From Burkholderiales bacterium (GTDB lineage: Bacteria > Pseudomonadota > Gammaproteobacteria > Burkholderiales > Casimicrobiaceae), in the NCBI GenBank assembly GCA_025354075.1, contig JANXNO010000069.1, positions 1 through 22,134 of the forward strand: 22,134 bases of DNA, written 5' to 3'. A program made the position numbers and the translations under genes. The notes under the pieces were generated by a model. The model was not told the DNA's origin. It did not search any database and worked only from the letters and a program-made list of their open reading frames with translations. The first letter of the stretch is position 1. The number at the start of each line of letters is the position of its first letter. Shown piece by piece: positions 8,883 to 17,704 of this stretch.

Positions 8883-9929
8883 ATGTCGTCCCCGTTTCCG
8901 TTTTCCGCCATCGTTGCTCAGGACACGATGAAACTTGCCATGCTGATCGCAGCCGTTGATCCGAGCGTGGGCGGCGTGTTGGTGCTGGGTGATCGCGGCA
9001 CTGGCAAGTCAACCGCAGTGCGAGCGCTCGCCGCGCTGTTGCCAAAAATGCGCGCGACCGTGGGTTGCAAATACGGCTGCGATCCAGCGAGCTCCAGTGT
9101 GAGCTGCGCGGAATGTGCGACGCTAAAAGCATCGGGCGCAACGATCAAAAGTCACTTGATTTCCGTGCCCGTGATCGACCTTCCACTCGGTGCAACTGAA
9201 GACCGTGTGGTCGGTGCGCTTGACCTGGAGAGCGCGCTCGCGCGAGGCGTAAAAACGTTCGAACCCGGCCTGCTTGCGAAAGCCAATCGCGGATTTCTCT
9301 ACATTGATGAGGTCAATTTGCTTGAGGATCATCTGGTCGATTTGCTGATTGACGTCGCGGCGTCGGGTGAAAACCTCGTCGAGCGCGAAGGCTTGAGTGT
9401 TCGCCATCCAGCCAAGTTCGTTTTGATCGGCAGTGGTAATCCGGAGGAGGGCGAACTTCGTCCACAACTGCTGGATCGCTTTGGTCTTTCGGTCGATGTG
9501 ACGACACCTCAGAATATTGAAGAACGGGTTGCGGTGATCAAGCGTCGTGATCAATTTGAGTGCGATACCCAGACGTTCACTACAACGTGGAAACGCGCTG
9601 AGGACAAGTTGCGCAAACAAATTGCTGCCGCACGCGAGCGGGTAAAAACGGTTGAAGTGACCGACGCGGCGCTGACTCGTGCAGCGCAAATTTGTATGGC
9701 GTTGGGAACCGATGGTTTGCGTGGAGAACTCACGCTGATTCGCGCTGCGCGTGCACTGGCGGCACTTGAGGATGTCGCGACAGTGGGGGATGATCAGCTT
9801 CGCCGCGTCGCTCCAATGGCGCTTGCCCATCGACTGCGCCGGGATCCGCTGGATGATTCAGGTTCTGCGATTCGCGTTGAGCGAGCGCTGGCAGAAATTT
9901 TCACCGAAGTGGCGTCTGCGACGGCGTAG
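8883..9929 (+). CDS. bchI: Magnesium chelatase ATPase subunit I
   Basis: BchI is the AAA+ ATPase that forms a ring with BchD and drives Mg2+ insertion into protoporphyrin IX by BchH. The 348 residues match the family. Walker A is GDRGTGKST (36-44) and Walker B LYIDEVN (140-146). The family insert with four cysteines, CKYGC then CAEC, spans residues 63-79. GSGNPEEGELRPQLLDRFG near 183-201 carries sensor 1 and the arginine finger region. The ATG has AAGGA at 8869-8873. bchD starts 21 nt downstream and bchO follows, the usual I-D-O order. bchH is not in the window. Confidence 0.97.
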   Translation: MSSPFPFSAIVAQDTMKLAMLIAAVDPSVGGVLVLGDRGTGKSTAVRALAALLPKMRATVGCKYGCDPASSSVSCAECATLKASGATIKSHLISVPVIDLPLGATEDRVVGALDLESALARGVKTFEPGLLAKANRGFLYIDEVNLLEDHLVDLLIDVAASGENLVEREGLSVRHPAKFVLIGSGNPEEGELRPQLLDRFGLSVDVTTPQNIEERVAVIKRRDQFECDTQTFTTTWKRAEDKLRKQIAAARERVKTVEVTDAALTRAAQICMALGTDGLRGELTLIRAARALAALEDVATVGDDQLRRVAPMALAHRLRRDPLDDSGSAIRVERALAEIFTEVASATA

Positions 9930-9950
9930 CCCAATTGCCGAGCCCGACGC

Positions 9951-11879
9951 ATGTCAACGCCACAATCCGACCTCGACAAAGCGCAGGAACGAGCCCTGAT
10001 TCAGTGGCAACGCGCCCTGCTGGTTGCTGACTTTTTGGCGGCTAATCACGCCGCGCTCCATGGCGTCAACATCCGCGCAGGTGCTGGGCCTGTGCGCGAT
10101 GCGTGGCTTGCATATTTCATTTCGCGACTTCATCGCCGAAGTGGTCAAGCGCCCAGGCTCCATCGCATGCCGTTAAACGCGAGCGATGATCGCCTGCTGG
10201 GCGGGCTTGACCTCGTTGCAACGCTAGCCATGGGGCGACCTGTTGCGGAGTCGGGCCTGCTTGCGCGCGCTCATGGTGGCGTGCTGCTTGCAACGATGGC
10301 CGAGCGGATGAGCGCATCGACAAGCTCGCGTCTGTGCGCCGCGATTGACACCGGGCGCGTGCAGTTCGCGCGCGACGGTCTTCACGGGCAGGACGCCGCT
10401 CGCTTCGTGTTGATTGCGTTTGATGAGGGTGCAGCAGACGATGAACGGCCACCCGCCGCGCTGCTGGATCGTCTTGCGTTTCGCCTTGATTTAAGCGAGA
10501 TTTCGCCACGGGTGCCTGGCGAAGTAGAGACGCCATCCAGCGAAGCTGTGAATAGTTTTGATGAATCGGTTGCGCTCGCAAAGGCCACGATTGACGAGGA
10601 GCAAATCACTGCGCTTTGCAATGTAGCGCTCGCGTTTGGCATCACGTCCATGCGAGTAGCGCAGCTGGCTGTGGCGACTGCAAAAACCTCTGCGATGGTG
10701 TTTGGACGGGCGCAGGTTGCGGAAGAAGACATCACGATGGCAGCCGAGCTGGTGCTTGCCCCACAGGCTAAATCGCTGCCGAACTCGCAGCCGCAGCCTG
10801 ACGATAGTGAAGCCTCGCAAGACGACGCGACAGACGATACCCAGATGCGACAAGAGAGCGAAACTGCGCCGCAATCCGACCTGCGGGACACGCCTTCACC
10901 GCAGGAAAAAGATACTAACGATTCACCCAAGGACACCTCAAAAGGCGAGCGAGAGGCCATGGAGGATCGCTTGCTCGACGCGGCCCAGTCAGCTATTCCA
11001 TCCGACTTGCTCGCGCAGTTGCAAGCCACGATGTTGCCTGTATCAGCTGCGCAAGGGCAGCGCAGCGGCGGCAGCGCAGGGCGACAGCAGCTATCCAAGC
11101 TGCGAGGTCGCCCCCTCGCATCACGACGCGGCGACCCAAAGAGCGGCGCTCGTCTGGACGTGCTCGCGACGCTGCGTTCAGCAGCGCCCTGGCAAACAAT
11201 CCGGCGCGCTGAGCGCGCAGCTGCCCAAGGTGCCGCTGGGGGCATGCAACCGCCTGTGCTCATTCGCCGCGACGACTGGCATGTCTCGCGCCGCGCGCAT
11301 CGCAGCGAGACGCTCACGCTGTTCGCCGTTGATGCGTCGGGGTCCGCCGCTTTGCATCGTCTTGCTGAGGCCAAGGGTGCAGTGGAGCTGCTGCTCGCCG
11401 AATGTTACGTGCGCCGCGATCAGGTGGCCGTCGTCAGCTTTCGCGGAAAGCAGGCCGAGACGTTGCTCGCGCCTACCCGTTCACTGGTTCGCGCCAAGCG
11501 CAGTCTTGCTTCGTTGCCCGGCGGTGGCGGCACGCCTCTCGCCGCTGGCATTGATCGGGCGTTGCTCTTGGCTGATTCGGCACAACGACGCGGCATGTCG
11601 CCGACGCTCGTATTTCTCACCGATGGCCGCGCCAATATCGCACGCGATGGCACGCCCGGGCGGCCACAAGCCGCTGCGGACGCGCTGGGCGCAGCGAAGC
11701 GTTTGCGCGCGGGTGGCTTCAATGTTTTGATGATCGACACCTCACCGGAGCCCCAGGACGCCGCCAGGGCATTGGCCGACGCGATGCGCGGGCGCTATCT
11801 GGGCTTGCCGTATGCCGGAGCGCAGGGTATCTCGGCGGCTGTGCTTGCTCAAACGAAGCAAACAAAGGCCACGCGATGA
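9951..11879 (+). CDS. bchD: Magnesium chelatase subunit D
   Basis: BchD is the scaffold between the BchI ring and BchH. The 642-residue protein has an N-terminal AAA+-like domain whose Walker A is degenerate (NIRAGAGPVRDAW replaces GxxxxGKS), as in other BchD proteins, so this domain is not expected to hydrolyse ATP. An acidic, proline-containing linker spans about residues 275-345. A C-terminal integrin I (von Willebrand A) domain carries the metal-ion-dependent adhesion site: DASGS (461-465), GGGGTPLAAG and LTDGRANIARDG. The start ATG has no clear Shine-Dalgarno; the bchI stop lies in frame 24 nt upstream, so no longer start exists. The bchO start overlaps the stop as ATGA. Confidence 0.96.
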   Translation: MSTPQSDLDKAQERALIQWQRALLVADFLAANHAALHGVNIRAGAGPVRDAWLAYFISRLHRRSGQAPRLHRMPLNASDDRLLGGLDLVATLAMGRPVAESGLLARAHGGVLLATMAERMSASTSSRLCAAIDTGRVQFARDGLHGQDAARFVLIAFDEGAADDERPPAALLDRLAFRLDLSEISPRVPGEVETPSSEAVNSFDESVALAKATIDEEQITALCNVALAFGITSMRVAQLAVATAKTSAMVFGRAQVAEEDITMAAELVLAPQAKSLPNSQPQPDDSEASQDDATDDTQMRQESETAPQSDLRDTPSPQEKDTNDSPKDTSKGEREAMEDRLLDAAQSAIPSDLLAQLQATMLPVSAAQGQRSGGSAGRQQLSKLRGRPLASRRGDPKSGARLDVLATLRSAAPWQTIRRAERAAAQGAAGGMQPPVLIRRDDWHVSRRAHRSETLTLFAVDASGSAALHRLAEAKGAVELLLAECYVRRDQVAVVSFRGKQAETLLAPTRSLVRAKRSLASLPGGGGTPLAAGIDRALLLADSAQRRGMSPTLVFLTDGRANIARDGTPGRPQAAADALGAAKRLRAGGFNVLMIDTSPEPQDAARALADAMRGRYLGLPYAGAQGISAAVLAQTKQTKATR

Positions 11880-12787
11880 GCTCTGCGATGCAATGGGACG
11901 TCAGCGGTCGCACCTGGCCGAACCGCGCAGCCAGTACATTTGTCGAAGCTGGCGGGCTGCGCTGGCACGTACAGCAAGCCGGTGTTGGCCCAACGTTACT
12001 GCTGCTGCATGGCACCGGGTCCGCGACTCATTCATGGCGCGCCCTGATGCCTTGGCTTGCCGATTTTTTTACGGTCATCGCCCCCGATTTGCCCGGTCAC
12101 GGATTCACCTCCGTACCTGCGCCTGGTCAGCATTCATTACCCTCGTTCGCCACGTTAGTCTCTGCGTTGCTCACCACGTTACGTGCGAAACCCGTGCTTG
12201 CCGTCGGTCATTCGGCAGGCGCTGCGATTGTTGCGCGCATGTGCCTGGACAACGCTATTTCCCCCGCGGGTATCGTCGCCATTAACGGCGCGATGTTGCC
12301 GCTTAGAGGGCTCCCCGGCACGGTTTTTTCGCCACTCGCCAAGCTGCTTGCTGCCAACTCCCTCGTGCCCAAACTGTTTTCGTGGCGGGCGAGTGACCGT
12401 GCCGTGACGGAGCGGCTGTTGTACGGCACAGGATCAAAAATTGACGAGGAAGGCATTGCGCTCTACAGCGAACTGATGCGCCATTCGTCACATGCTGCCG
12501 CTGCGCTCAACATGATGGCGCATTGGGATTTACCTGCGCTGGAGAGAGATATTGCCCGGTTAAAGCCGCCGCTCTTGTTGATCGTTGGTGACAATGATCG
12601 TACCGTGCCGCCGAACGATGCAGCGCGCTTGCAACGATATTTACCGAAAGCCATCGTGAAACATCTGCCGCACCTGGGGCATTTAGCCCACGAAGAAGCG
12701 CCCGCTCAAATTGGCGAAATAGTCCGTGATTTCGCGATGCGAGTAGGCGCTTTGCAAAACGCACATGAAGAAGTATTCCCATCGTGA
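11876..12787 (+). CDS. bchO: Alpha/beta hydrolase BchO, Mg-chelatase accessory protein
   Basis: BchO is an alpha/beta-fold hydrolase consistently encoded beside bchI-bchD and proposed to assist Mg-chelatase; its substrate is unknown. The protein has 303 residues. It shows the oxyanion motif LLLLHGTGSATHSW (41-54), the nucleophile elbow GHSAG with Ser113, an acid residue in VGDNDRTVP (Asp239 or Asp241) and catalytic His269 in HLGHLAHEE. The start overlaps the bchD stop as ATGA, and its own stop overlaps the crtI start as GTGA, joining Mg-chelatase and carotenoid genes in one coupled series. Confidence 0.93.
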   Translation: MSSAMQWDVSGRTWPNRAASTFVEAGGLRWHVQQAGVGPTLLLLHGTGSATHSWRALMPWLADFFTVIAPDLPGHGFTSVPAPGQHSLPSFATLVSALLTTLRAKPVLAVGHSAGAAIVARMCLDNAISPAGIVAINGAMLPLRGLPGTVFSPLAKLLAANSLVPKLFSWRASDRAVTERLLYGTGSKIDEEGIALYSELMRHSSHAAAALNMMAHWDLPALERDIARLKPPLLLIVGDNDRTVPPNDAARLQRYLPKAIVKHLPHLGHLAHEEAPAQIGEIVRDFAMRVGALQNAHEEVFPS

Positions 12788-14322
12788 AAATCCCCTCGAC
12801 GAACGAACTCCTCCCGATCACATCGACAAACGATGTGCATCGTCCGCACGCCGTTGTGATCGGTAGCGGCTTCGGTGGCCTCGCTGCAGCGGTGCGTTTA
12901 GGGGCGCGAGGCTACCGCGTCACCGTGCTTGAAAAGCTCGACGCGCCCGGAGGACGCGCCTACGTTTATCGTCAGGACGGGTTCACGTTTGACGCCGGCC
13001 CCACAATCGTTACGGCACCGTTTTTATTTGAGGAGCTATGGCAACTGTGCGGACAGCGTCTGTCGGATCACGTTGAGCTGCGCGCGGTAACGCCGTTCTA
13101 CCGTATCCGCTTTGACGACGGCGACGTGTTTGACTATACCGGTGACGCCGTGCAAATGCGCGCTGAGGTCACGCGGTTTTCGCCGCAGGATGTGGTCGGC
13201 TACGAACGCTACATGGCCGTATCGGAAGCGACCTACAAAATTGGCTTCGAGCAGTTGGGACACGTGTCGTTTGACACGTTTGGCAAGATGGCACAGATCA
13301 TTCCGCAGATGATCAAGCTGCAAAGTTATCGCACGGTGTACGGCCTGGTGTCGAAGTACGTCAAGAACGAAAAGTTACGCACCGTACTGTCGTTTCATCC
13401 GTTACTGGTTGGCGGCAATCCGTTTGCCACCACGTCCATTTATTGTCTGATCGCTCACCTTGAACGCAAAGGCGGTGTCCATTTTGCAATGGGCGGGACT
13501 GGTGCATTGGTGCAGGGCTTGGCGCGCTTGATCGAGGGCCAGGGCAACACTCTGCGCTGCAATTCCGAGGTAGCTTCGATTACGCTGGTGGGCCGGCGGG
13601 CGACGGGCGTGAAGCTTAAATCGGGCGAAGTAATTGCGGCCGATATCGTCGTGTCGAACGCGGACTCTGCATGGACGTACAAGCACTTGTTGCCCGAGCA
13701 GGCGCGCAGGCGATGGACTGATAAAAAGCTCAATGGCGCGCGCTATTCGATGAGCCTTTTCGTTTGGTATTTCGGCACGCGTCGACAGTATCCTGATGTC
13801 GCGCATCACACGATTTTGCTCGGCCCGCGGTATCGGGAACTGCTGCACGATATCTTCGAGAAAAAAATACTCGCTGACGATTTCAGCCTGTATTTGCATC
13901 GACCTACAGCCACCGATCCGTCGCTTGCACCGCCCGGTTGCGATGCGTTTTATGTGCTCTCGCCAGTGCCGCATCTGGCCAGTGGCACCAACTGGACGAC
14001 CGTGGCCCAGCGGTATCAGCAAGCGCTGTGTGATGCGCTTGAAAAAACGCTGCTGCCGAACCTCAGCAAAGAAATCGTGACCTCACATCGACTGACGCCG
14101 CAAGACTTTCAGGATCGATTGAACAGCGTGCAGGGTGCTGCATTTGGGCTCGAGCCGGTGCTCACGCAAAGCGCCTGGTTTCGACCGCACAACAAAAGTG
14201 AAGATATTGATAATCTGTTCCTCGTGGGCGCGGGCACTCACCCTGGTGCTGGGCTTCCGGGTGTGCTGTCCTCGGCGCGCGTGCTTGATAATTTGATACC
14301 TCATGTCGGCGCACCACGCTAA
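12784..14322 (+). CDS. crtI: Phytoene desaturase
   Basis: CrtI is the bacterial-type FAD-dependent phytoene desaturase that gives neurosporene (three steps) or lycopene (four steps). Which product is made cannot be read from the sequence. The 512-residue protein has an N-terminal dinucleotide-binding fold, VVIGSGFGGLAAAVRLG (24-40, GSGFGG at 27-32) with EKLDAPGGRAY (50-60). The C-terminal family motif NLFLVGAGTHPGAGLPGVL lies near residues 478-496. The GTG start overlaps the bchO stop (GTGA). The roughly 20 residues before the FAD fold are slightly long. crtB begins within its last 20 nt. Confidence 0.96.
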   Translation: MKIPSTNELLPITSTNDVHRPHAVVIGSGFGGLAAAVRLGARGYRVTVLEKLDAPGGRAYVYRQDGFTFDAGPTIVTAPFLFEELWQLCGQRLSDHVELRAVTPFYRIRFDDGDVFDYTGDAVQMRAEVTRFSPQDVVGYERYMAVSEATYKIGFEQLGHVSFDTFGKMAQIIPQMIKLQSYRTVYGLVSKYVKNEKLRTVLSFHPLLVGGNPFATTSIYCLIAHLERKGGVHFAMGGTGALVQGLARLIEGQGNTLRCNSEVASITLVGRRATGVKLKSGEVIAADIVVSNADSAWTYKHLLPEQARRRWTDKKLNGARYSMSLFVWYFGTRRQYPDVAHHTILLGPRYRELLHDIFEKKILADDFSLYLHRPTATDPSLAPPGCDAFYVLSPVPHLASGTNWTTVAQRYQQALCDALEKTLLPNLSKEIVTSHRLTPQDFQDRLNSVQGAAFGLEPVLTQSAWFRPHNKSEDIDNLFLVGAGTHPGAGLPGVLSSARVLDNLIPHVGAPR

Positions 14323-15415
14323 CTACCGTCGCCCGCAGAGTGCGGAAGCGCGCTCTGAAGCGGCGGCCGATATCGTCGCCTGTCGCGCATTGCTGCAAGA
14401 AAATTCACGCACTTTTTTTGCAGCCTCGCTGTTGCTGCCCAAGCCTGTGCGCGAGCCTGCATTGGCGCTGTATGCGTTCTGTCGTGTCGCTGATGACGCT
14501 GTTGATCTGCACGATAAAAAAGCTGAGGCCGTGCTCGATTTGCGTGACCGGCTGACCCGGTTGTATGCAGGTCAACCGGGCAATGCGTCCTCGGATCGCG
14601 CGTTCGCCGACATCGCGACACGCTTCTCGATTCCGCGTGAAATCCCGGACGCGTTAATCGAAGGCTTCGCGTGGGACGCAGAATTTCGCCGCTACGAAAC
14701 GATCAGCGATGTCTATGCGTACAGCACGCGCGTGGCGGGTACGGTGGGCGTGATGATGGCGCTGCTTATGGGGGCGCGCGGCGCGTTGGCGCTCGCCCGT
14801 GCCTGCGATTTGGGGGTTGCGATGCAGCTGTCGAATATTGCTCGCGACGTAGGCGAGGACGCCCGCGAACGACGGCTGTATCTGCCGATGGAATGGATGC
14901 GCGAAGCGGGCATCGATCCTGATCGCTGGCTCGATGCCCCTGAATTTTCACCGGCCGTGGCGAGTGTCGTGCAGCGATTACTGCGCGCCGCAGATTTACT
15001 GTACGACCGCGTTGGGCAAGGTGTGGCCGAATTGCCCGCCGCCTGCCGCCCCGGCATTAACGCGGCGCGCGTGCTGTATCAAGAGATCGGCAAACAGGTG
15101 GAACGCAATGGCTTCGATTCCGTTTCGCAGCGCGCGGTGGTGAGCTCGGGGCGCAAAGCAGCGTTACTGAGTAAAGTGGTGGTGATGCCGGTTGAGCGCC
15201 AGCATGGCCGCACGGCGGAGCCGCTGGACGAAGTGCGGCATTTGATTGACGCTGTGGTGCGTGCCGATCGCGTAGCGCACGCGTCGGTTCAGCAGTCGGC
15301 CGCGCAGGGCAGTCGCGCCCCCGCCTGGTGGAATATTCGTGATCGCGCGCTGTGGCTGATTGATTTATTCGAACGGTTGGAGCGGCAGGATCAAGGGCAA
15401 CGATTTTCGGGATGA
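14303..15415 (+). CDS. crtB: Phytoene synthase
   Basis: CrtB condenses two geranylgeranyl pyrophosphates to 15-cis-phytoene. The 370-residue protein carries the first Asp-rich motif in YAFCRVADDAVDLHD (57-71, DDAVD at 64-68). The second, near residues 177-195, is NIARDVGEDARERRLYLP, and YAYSTRVAGTVG is also typical. It overlaps the 3' end of crtI by 20 nt. The C-terminus is about 30-50 residues longer than in many CrtB proteins and ends in a charged helix. No U-tract terminator follows; a 56-residue reading frame begins about 90 nt downstream. Confidence 0.96.
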   Translation: MSAHHANYRRPQSAEARSEAAADIVACRALLQENSRTFFAASLLLPKPVREPALALYAFCRVADDAVDLHDKKAEAVLDLRDRLTRLYAGQPGNASSDRAFADIATRFSIPREIPDALIEGFAWDAEFRRYETISDVYAYSTRVAGTVGVMMALLMGARGALALARACDLGVAMQLSNIARDVGEDARERRLYLPMEWMREAGIDPDRWLDAPEFSPAVASVVQRLLRAADLLYDRVGQGVAELPAACRPGINAARVLYQEIGKQVERNGFDSVSQRAVVSSGRKAALLSKVVVMPVERQHGRTAEPLDEVRHLIDAVVRADRVAHASVQQSAAQGSRAPAWWNIRDRALWLIDLFERLERQDQGQRFSG

Positions 15416-15418
15416 CCA

Positions 15419-15441
15419 CCGCATAAATGGGTTTATGGCGG
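15419..15441 (+). repeat. Hairpin just after crtB
   Basis: CCGCATAAA (15419-15427), a TGGG loop and TTTATGGCGG (15432-15441) can pair with one bulged G. No U tract follows, so it is not a standard intrinsic terminator. It could protect or process the 3' end of the crtB message. Confidence 0.35.
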
Positions 15442-15509
15442 GCTTGGGACGCAGCCTGCGCAGGTCATGTTGAAGGCGTCAGTAAAACGAAAAGTAAGGC
15501 AGCATCGTG

Positions 15510-15680
15510 ATGGATTCCAAATACTACAGTCTGGTCGAAATCATCGTATTCGCAATGTTCGCGCTTGGCTTCTGCCTCTACCAAATCTGGACTGTGCGCA
15601 AAAAGCCGCACGACACGGTGGCTAAACCATCCGAGTCGCAAAGTTCCAACCCCAATGGCGCGCAGGACGGCCAAAAGTAA
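15510..15680 (+). CDS. 56-residue single-pass membrane protein downstream of crtB
   Basis: I do not recognise a named family. The frame encodes MDSKYYSLVEIIVFAMFALG followed by FCLYQIWTVRKK: one hydrophobic helix (about residues 9-26) with aromatic residues at both ends. A basic stop-transfer stretch (RKK) follows, then a hydrophilic, Ser/Asn/Gln-rich C-terminal tail of about 25 residues. By the positive-inside rule the tail is likely cytoplasmic. AAGG at 15496-15499 lies about 10 nt before the ATG, and an in-frame GTG at 15507 directly precedes it. It sits about 95 nt after crtB on the same strand, so cotranscription with the bch/crt operon is likely. A small single-pass protein here could be an assembly or regulatory peptide, but this is inference. 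Confidence 0.65.
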   Translation: MDSKYYSLVEIIVFAMFALGFCLYQIWTVRKKPHDTVAKPSESQSSNPNGAQDGQK

Positions 15681-16051
15681 CCGAAGTATCTGGAGCGAAT
15701 TCTCGTATCAGCTTTATATCAAGAGCCCTATTTCAATTGGGACTAAAGGGATTTTCATGGTAGGTCGACTTTGTAAAAATTCTGACCATATCCCCGCTTA
15801 AACAAGCTTTTGACATAAAAGCTGAAACGCACGGTCGAACCAGTGGGGTGTGCAGGTTCGGCATTGACGCTGTCGTTCGTTAATCCAGTCGAACGCGCGT
15901 GGAGCAGCCCGCAGCGCAGCGCCAAATCGCAAACGTCACGCTGTAGATTGCGGCGCGCTGCTCGTTTAGTCCGCCCGCAAACTTGATACTGTACGGCCAC
16001 TGCTCGGTCTAGCATCTCGCCGAGTTCGTCATCTTTCTGGAGGTGTGTGTC
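15681..16051 (+). other. Intergenic stretch at the end of the photosynthesis operon
   Basis: This 371-nt region holds no reading frame or RNA gene that I can support. It contains a perfect 7-bp inverted repeat at 15805-15823. Upstream of the cysteine hydrolase gene there is a TTGATA at 15983-15988 without a convincing -10 partner. GGAGG at 16039-16043 is the ribosome binding site of the next gene. It marks the change from photosynthesis genes to general metabolism genes. Confidence 0.6.
15805..15823 (+). repeat. Perfect inverted repeat, possible operator or weak terminator
   Basis: AGCTTTT, loop GACAT, AAAAGCT: a 7-bp perfect stem with a 5-nt loop containing TTGACA (15810-15815). The stem is AT-rich and lacks a following U run on either strand, so termination is uncertain. 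It could be a regulator binding site upstream of the hydrolase gene. Confidence 0.35.
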
Positions 16052-16630
16052 ATGGCAACGGTACGTGCAGGTAAGCAAAGTGTCTTGCTCATTGTCGACG
16101 TGCAGGTCGGTGTAATGCGTGATGCATGGGATGCTCCGCGGATCGTCAAGAACGTGTTGCGAAGCGTTGAGCGTGCCCGAGCGCTCGGCGTTCCCGTGAT
16201 GTGGGTCCAGCACTCAGACGATGCGCTGAGCGATGGCAGCCCCGCGTGGCAGTGGGTTCCGGAACTGACACCGAAATTGGGGGAGCCACTGATTCACAAG
16301 ACGTTCGAGTCTTCCTTCGAACAAACCGCATTGACTGACGAGTTGACCCGTGTCGGTGCTACCCATATCGTGTTGGCCGGGGCATCAACCAACTGGTGCA
16401 TTCGCGCGACGGCGTACGGTGCGCTGGAGCGCGGCTACGACTTGACGCTACTTAAAGACGCCCACACCACCAGCACGATGCACCTCGGCGGTGGAGGCCG
16501 CATTGAGGCTGCCCGTATCGTTGATGAGTTCAACGTCGCGATGACGTGGTTGCGCTACCCGAACCGTACAAACGGAGTTGCCTCGGTTGAAGCGTTCGAC
16601 TTCGCCACGCCCGGCGGCGTGCCAACGTAG
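16052..16630 (+). CDS. Isochorismatase-family cysteine hydrolase
   Basis: The 192-residue protein belongs to the isochorismatase-like hydrolases (nicotinamidase-type fold). The catalytic triad is visible: Asp16 in LLIVDVQVGVM, Lys83 in IHKTFESSF and Cys116 in GASTNWCIRATAYGALERGY. DAHTTSTMHL near residues 136-145 is also typical. The substrate cannot be assigned; family members act on amides such as nicotinamide, N-carbamoyl compounds or isochorismate. ATG 16052 is chosen for GGAGG at 16039-16043. It stands alone, separated by more than 200 nt on both sides, and shows no link to photosynthesis. Confidence 0.88.
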   Translation: MATVRAGKQSVLLIVDVQVGVMRDAWDAPRIVKNVLRSVERARALGVPVMWVQHSDDALSDGSPAWQWVPELTPKLGEPLIHKTFESSFEQTALTDELTRVGATHIVLAGASTNWCIRATAYGALERGYDLTLLKDAHTTSTMHLGGGGRIEAARIVDEFNVAMTWLRYPNRTNGVASVEAFDFATPGGVPT

Positions 16631-16864
16631 GCGCATTATCCTGGGCATGGTGGAGCGACATGGCCGCCCAACCTTGGCATAGTTTGCTCGTTTACCGCTC
16701 GGTCATTGAGCCCTCCTGATGGTCGTCACGCGCCGCCGTTTCAAGCTCGACCCTATCCGCTTCGTCGCATCAGCGCCCTTGCGGTTGAAATACAGCGCAC
16801 AATAGGCGACCCAGTTGTCGGTGTGCGGTAACGCGCAGCTTTTTCAAAGGAACAGGGTCAGATC

Positions 16865-17616
16865 GTGATTGTTGCTGTTGAACGCTCGCCGCAGCGCTAT
16901 GCGCGCGTTGCCGGTGTGTTGTATCTGGCCATCATCATGCTGGGGATGTTCGGAGAGCTGGTAGTGAGGGGGTCGCTTTCCGTTGCTGGGGATGCAAGCG
17001 CAACGGCTGCCGCGATTTCGACGTCGCCGCGCCTGTGGCGGGCTGGCATCGTTGGCGACTTGCTGATGCAGGTTCTGGATGTGCCGGTGATCGTGATCTT
17101 TTATTTTTTGCTCAGGCCTGTGAGCAGAAGCCTCGCACTGATCGCGACGCTCATCAATCTGGTGCAGACCGCAGTACTCGTCGCCAACAAGCTCAACCTG
17201 GTTGTTCCTCTGCTCCTGCTTGAGGACGCAAGCCACCTGAAAGCATTTGGCCCAGAGCAGCTGCATGCGCTGTCGTATGTGGCCCTCCAGGCGCACGGCT
17301 ACGGATTGGCAATCGGTCTCTTGTTCTTCGGCTTCGCATGCCTTGTTCAGGGCTCCTGATGGCCCAGTCGAACTATTTTCCGGAAATGCTGGGCTGGTTG
17401 CTTGGTGTTGCGGGGCTGAGCTACCTGATCAATAGCTTCGCGTTACTTCTCGCGCCCACATTGGCCACCGCGATCTTTCCCGGCATCTTGATGCCAGCGT
17501 TCGTGGGTGAGTTGTCGGTCAGCGTCTGGATGATTGTCAAGGGTGTGAACCTTGAGCGATGGGAACATCGGGCGGCGCCGTCGCATGCCCGCGAAGCGAT
17601 CCGTTCGCGAGGATAG
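16865..17616 (+). pseudogene. DUF4386 family membrane protein gene split by a frameshift
   Basis: DUF4386 proteins are uncharacterised membrane proteins of about 220-240 residues. Here the first frame (GTG 16865 to TGA 17359) encodes 164 residues starting SPQRYARVAGVLYLAIIMLG and ending GLLFFGFACLVQGS. The family's continuation appears in another frame from about 17353: LLMAQSNYFPEMLGWLLG, then AGLSYLINSFALLLAP, to the stop at 17616. Loss of one base between about 17350 and 17356 explains the break; restoring it would give an uninterrupted protein of about 250 residues with normal DUF4386 order. I see no slippery sequence, so programmed frameshifting is unlikely. Sequencing error is an alternative to true decay. 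Confidence 0.75.
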
Positions 17617-17704
17617 GGCAAGGGCTGACGCGAGCGTTAAGCTCGCTACGGGAACTACGTGAACGAACATCGCTATCCAAGCCTAGAACACTAAAATCTT
17701 AACA

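Noticed and set aside
10382..11730. Long open frames of more than 300 codons on both strands inside bchD
   Set aside because: They are Arg/Ser/Cys-rich with no family resemblance and lie opposite or out of frame with a well-supported BchD.
16631..16864. Possible small gene or promoter between the cysteine hydrolase and DUF4386 genes
   Set aside because: Only very short frames and poor -35/-10 matches were seen (TTGCGG at 16779 with no good -10).
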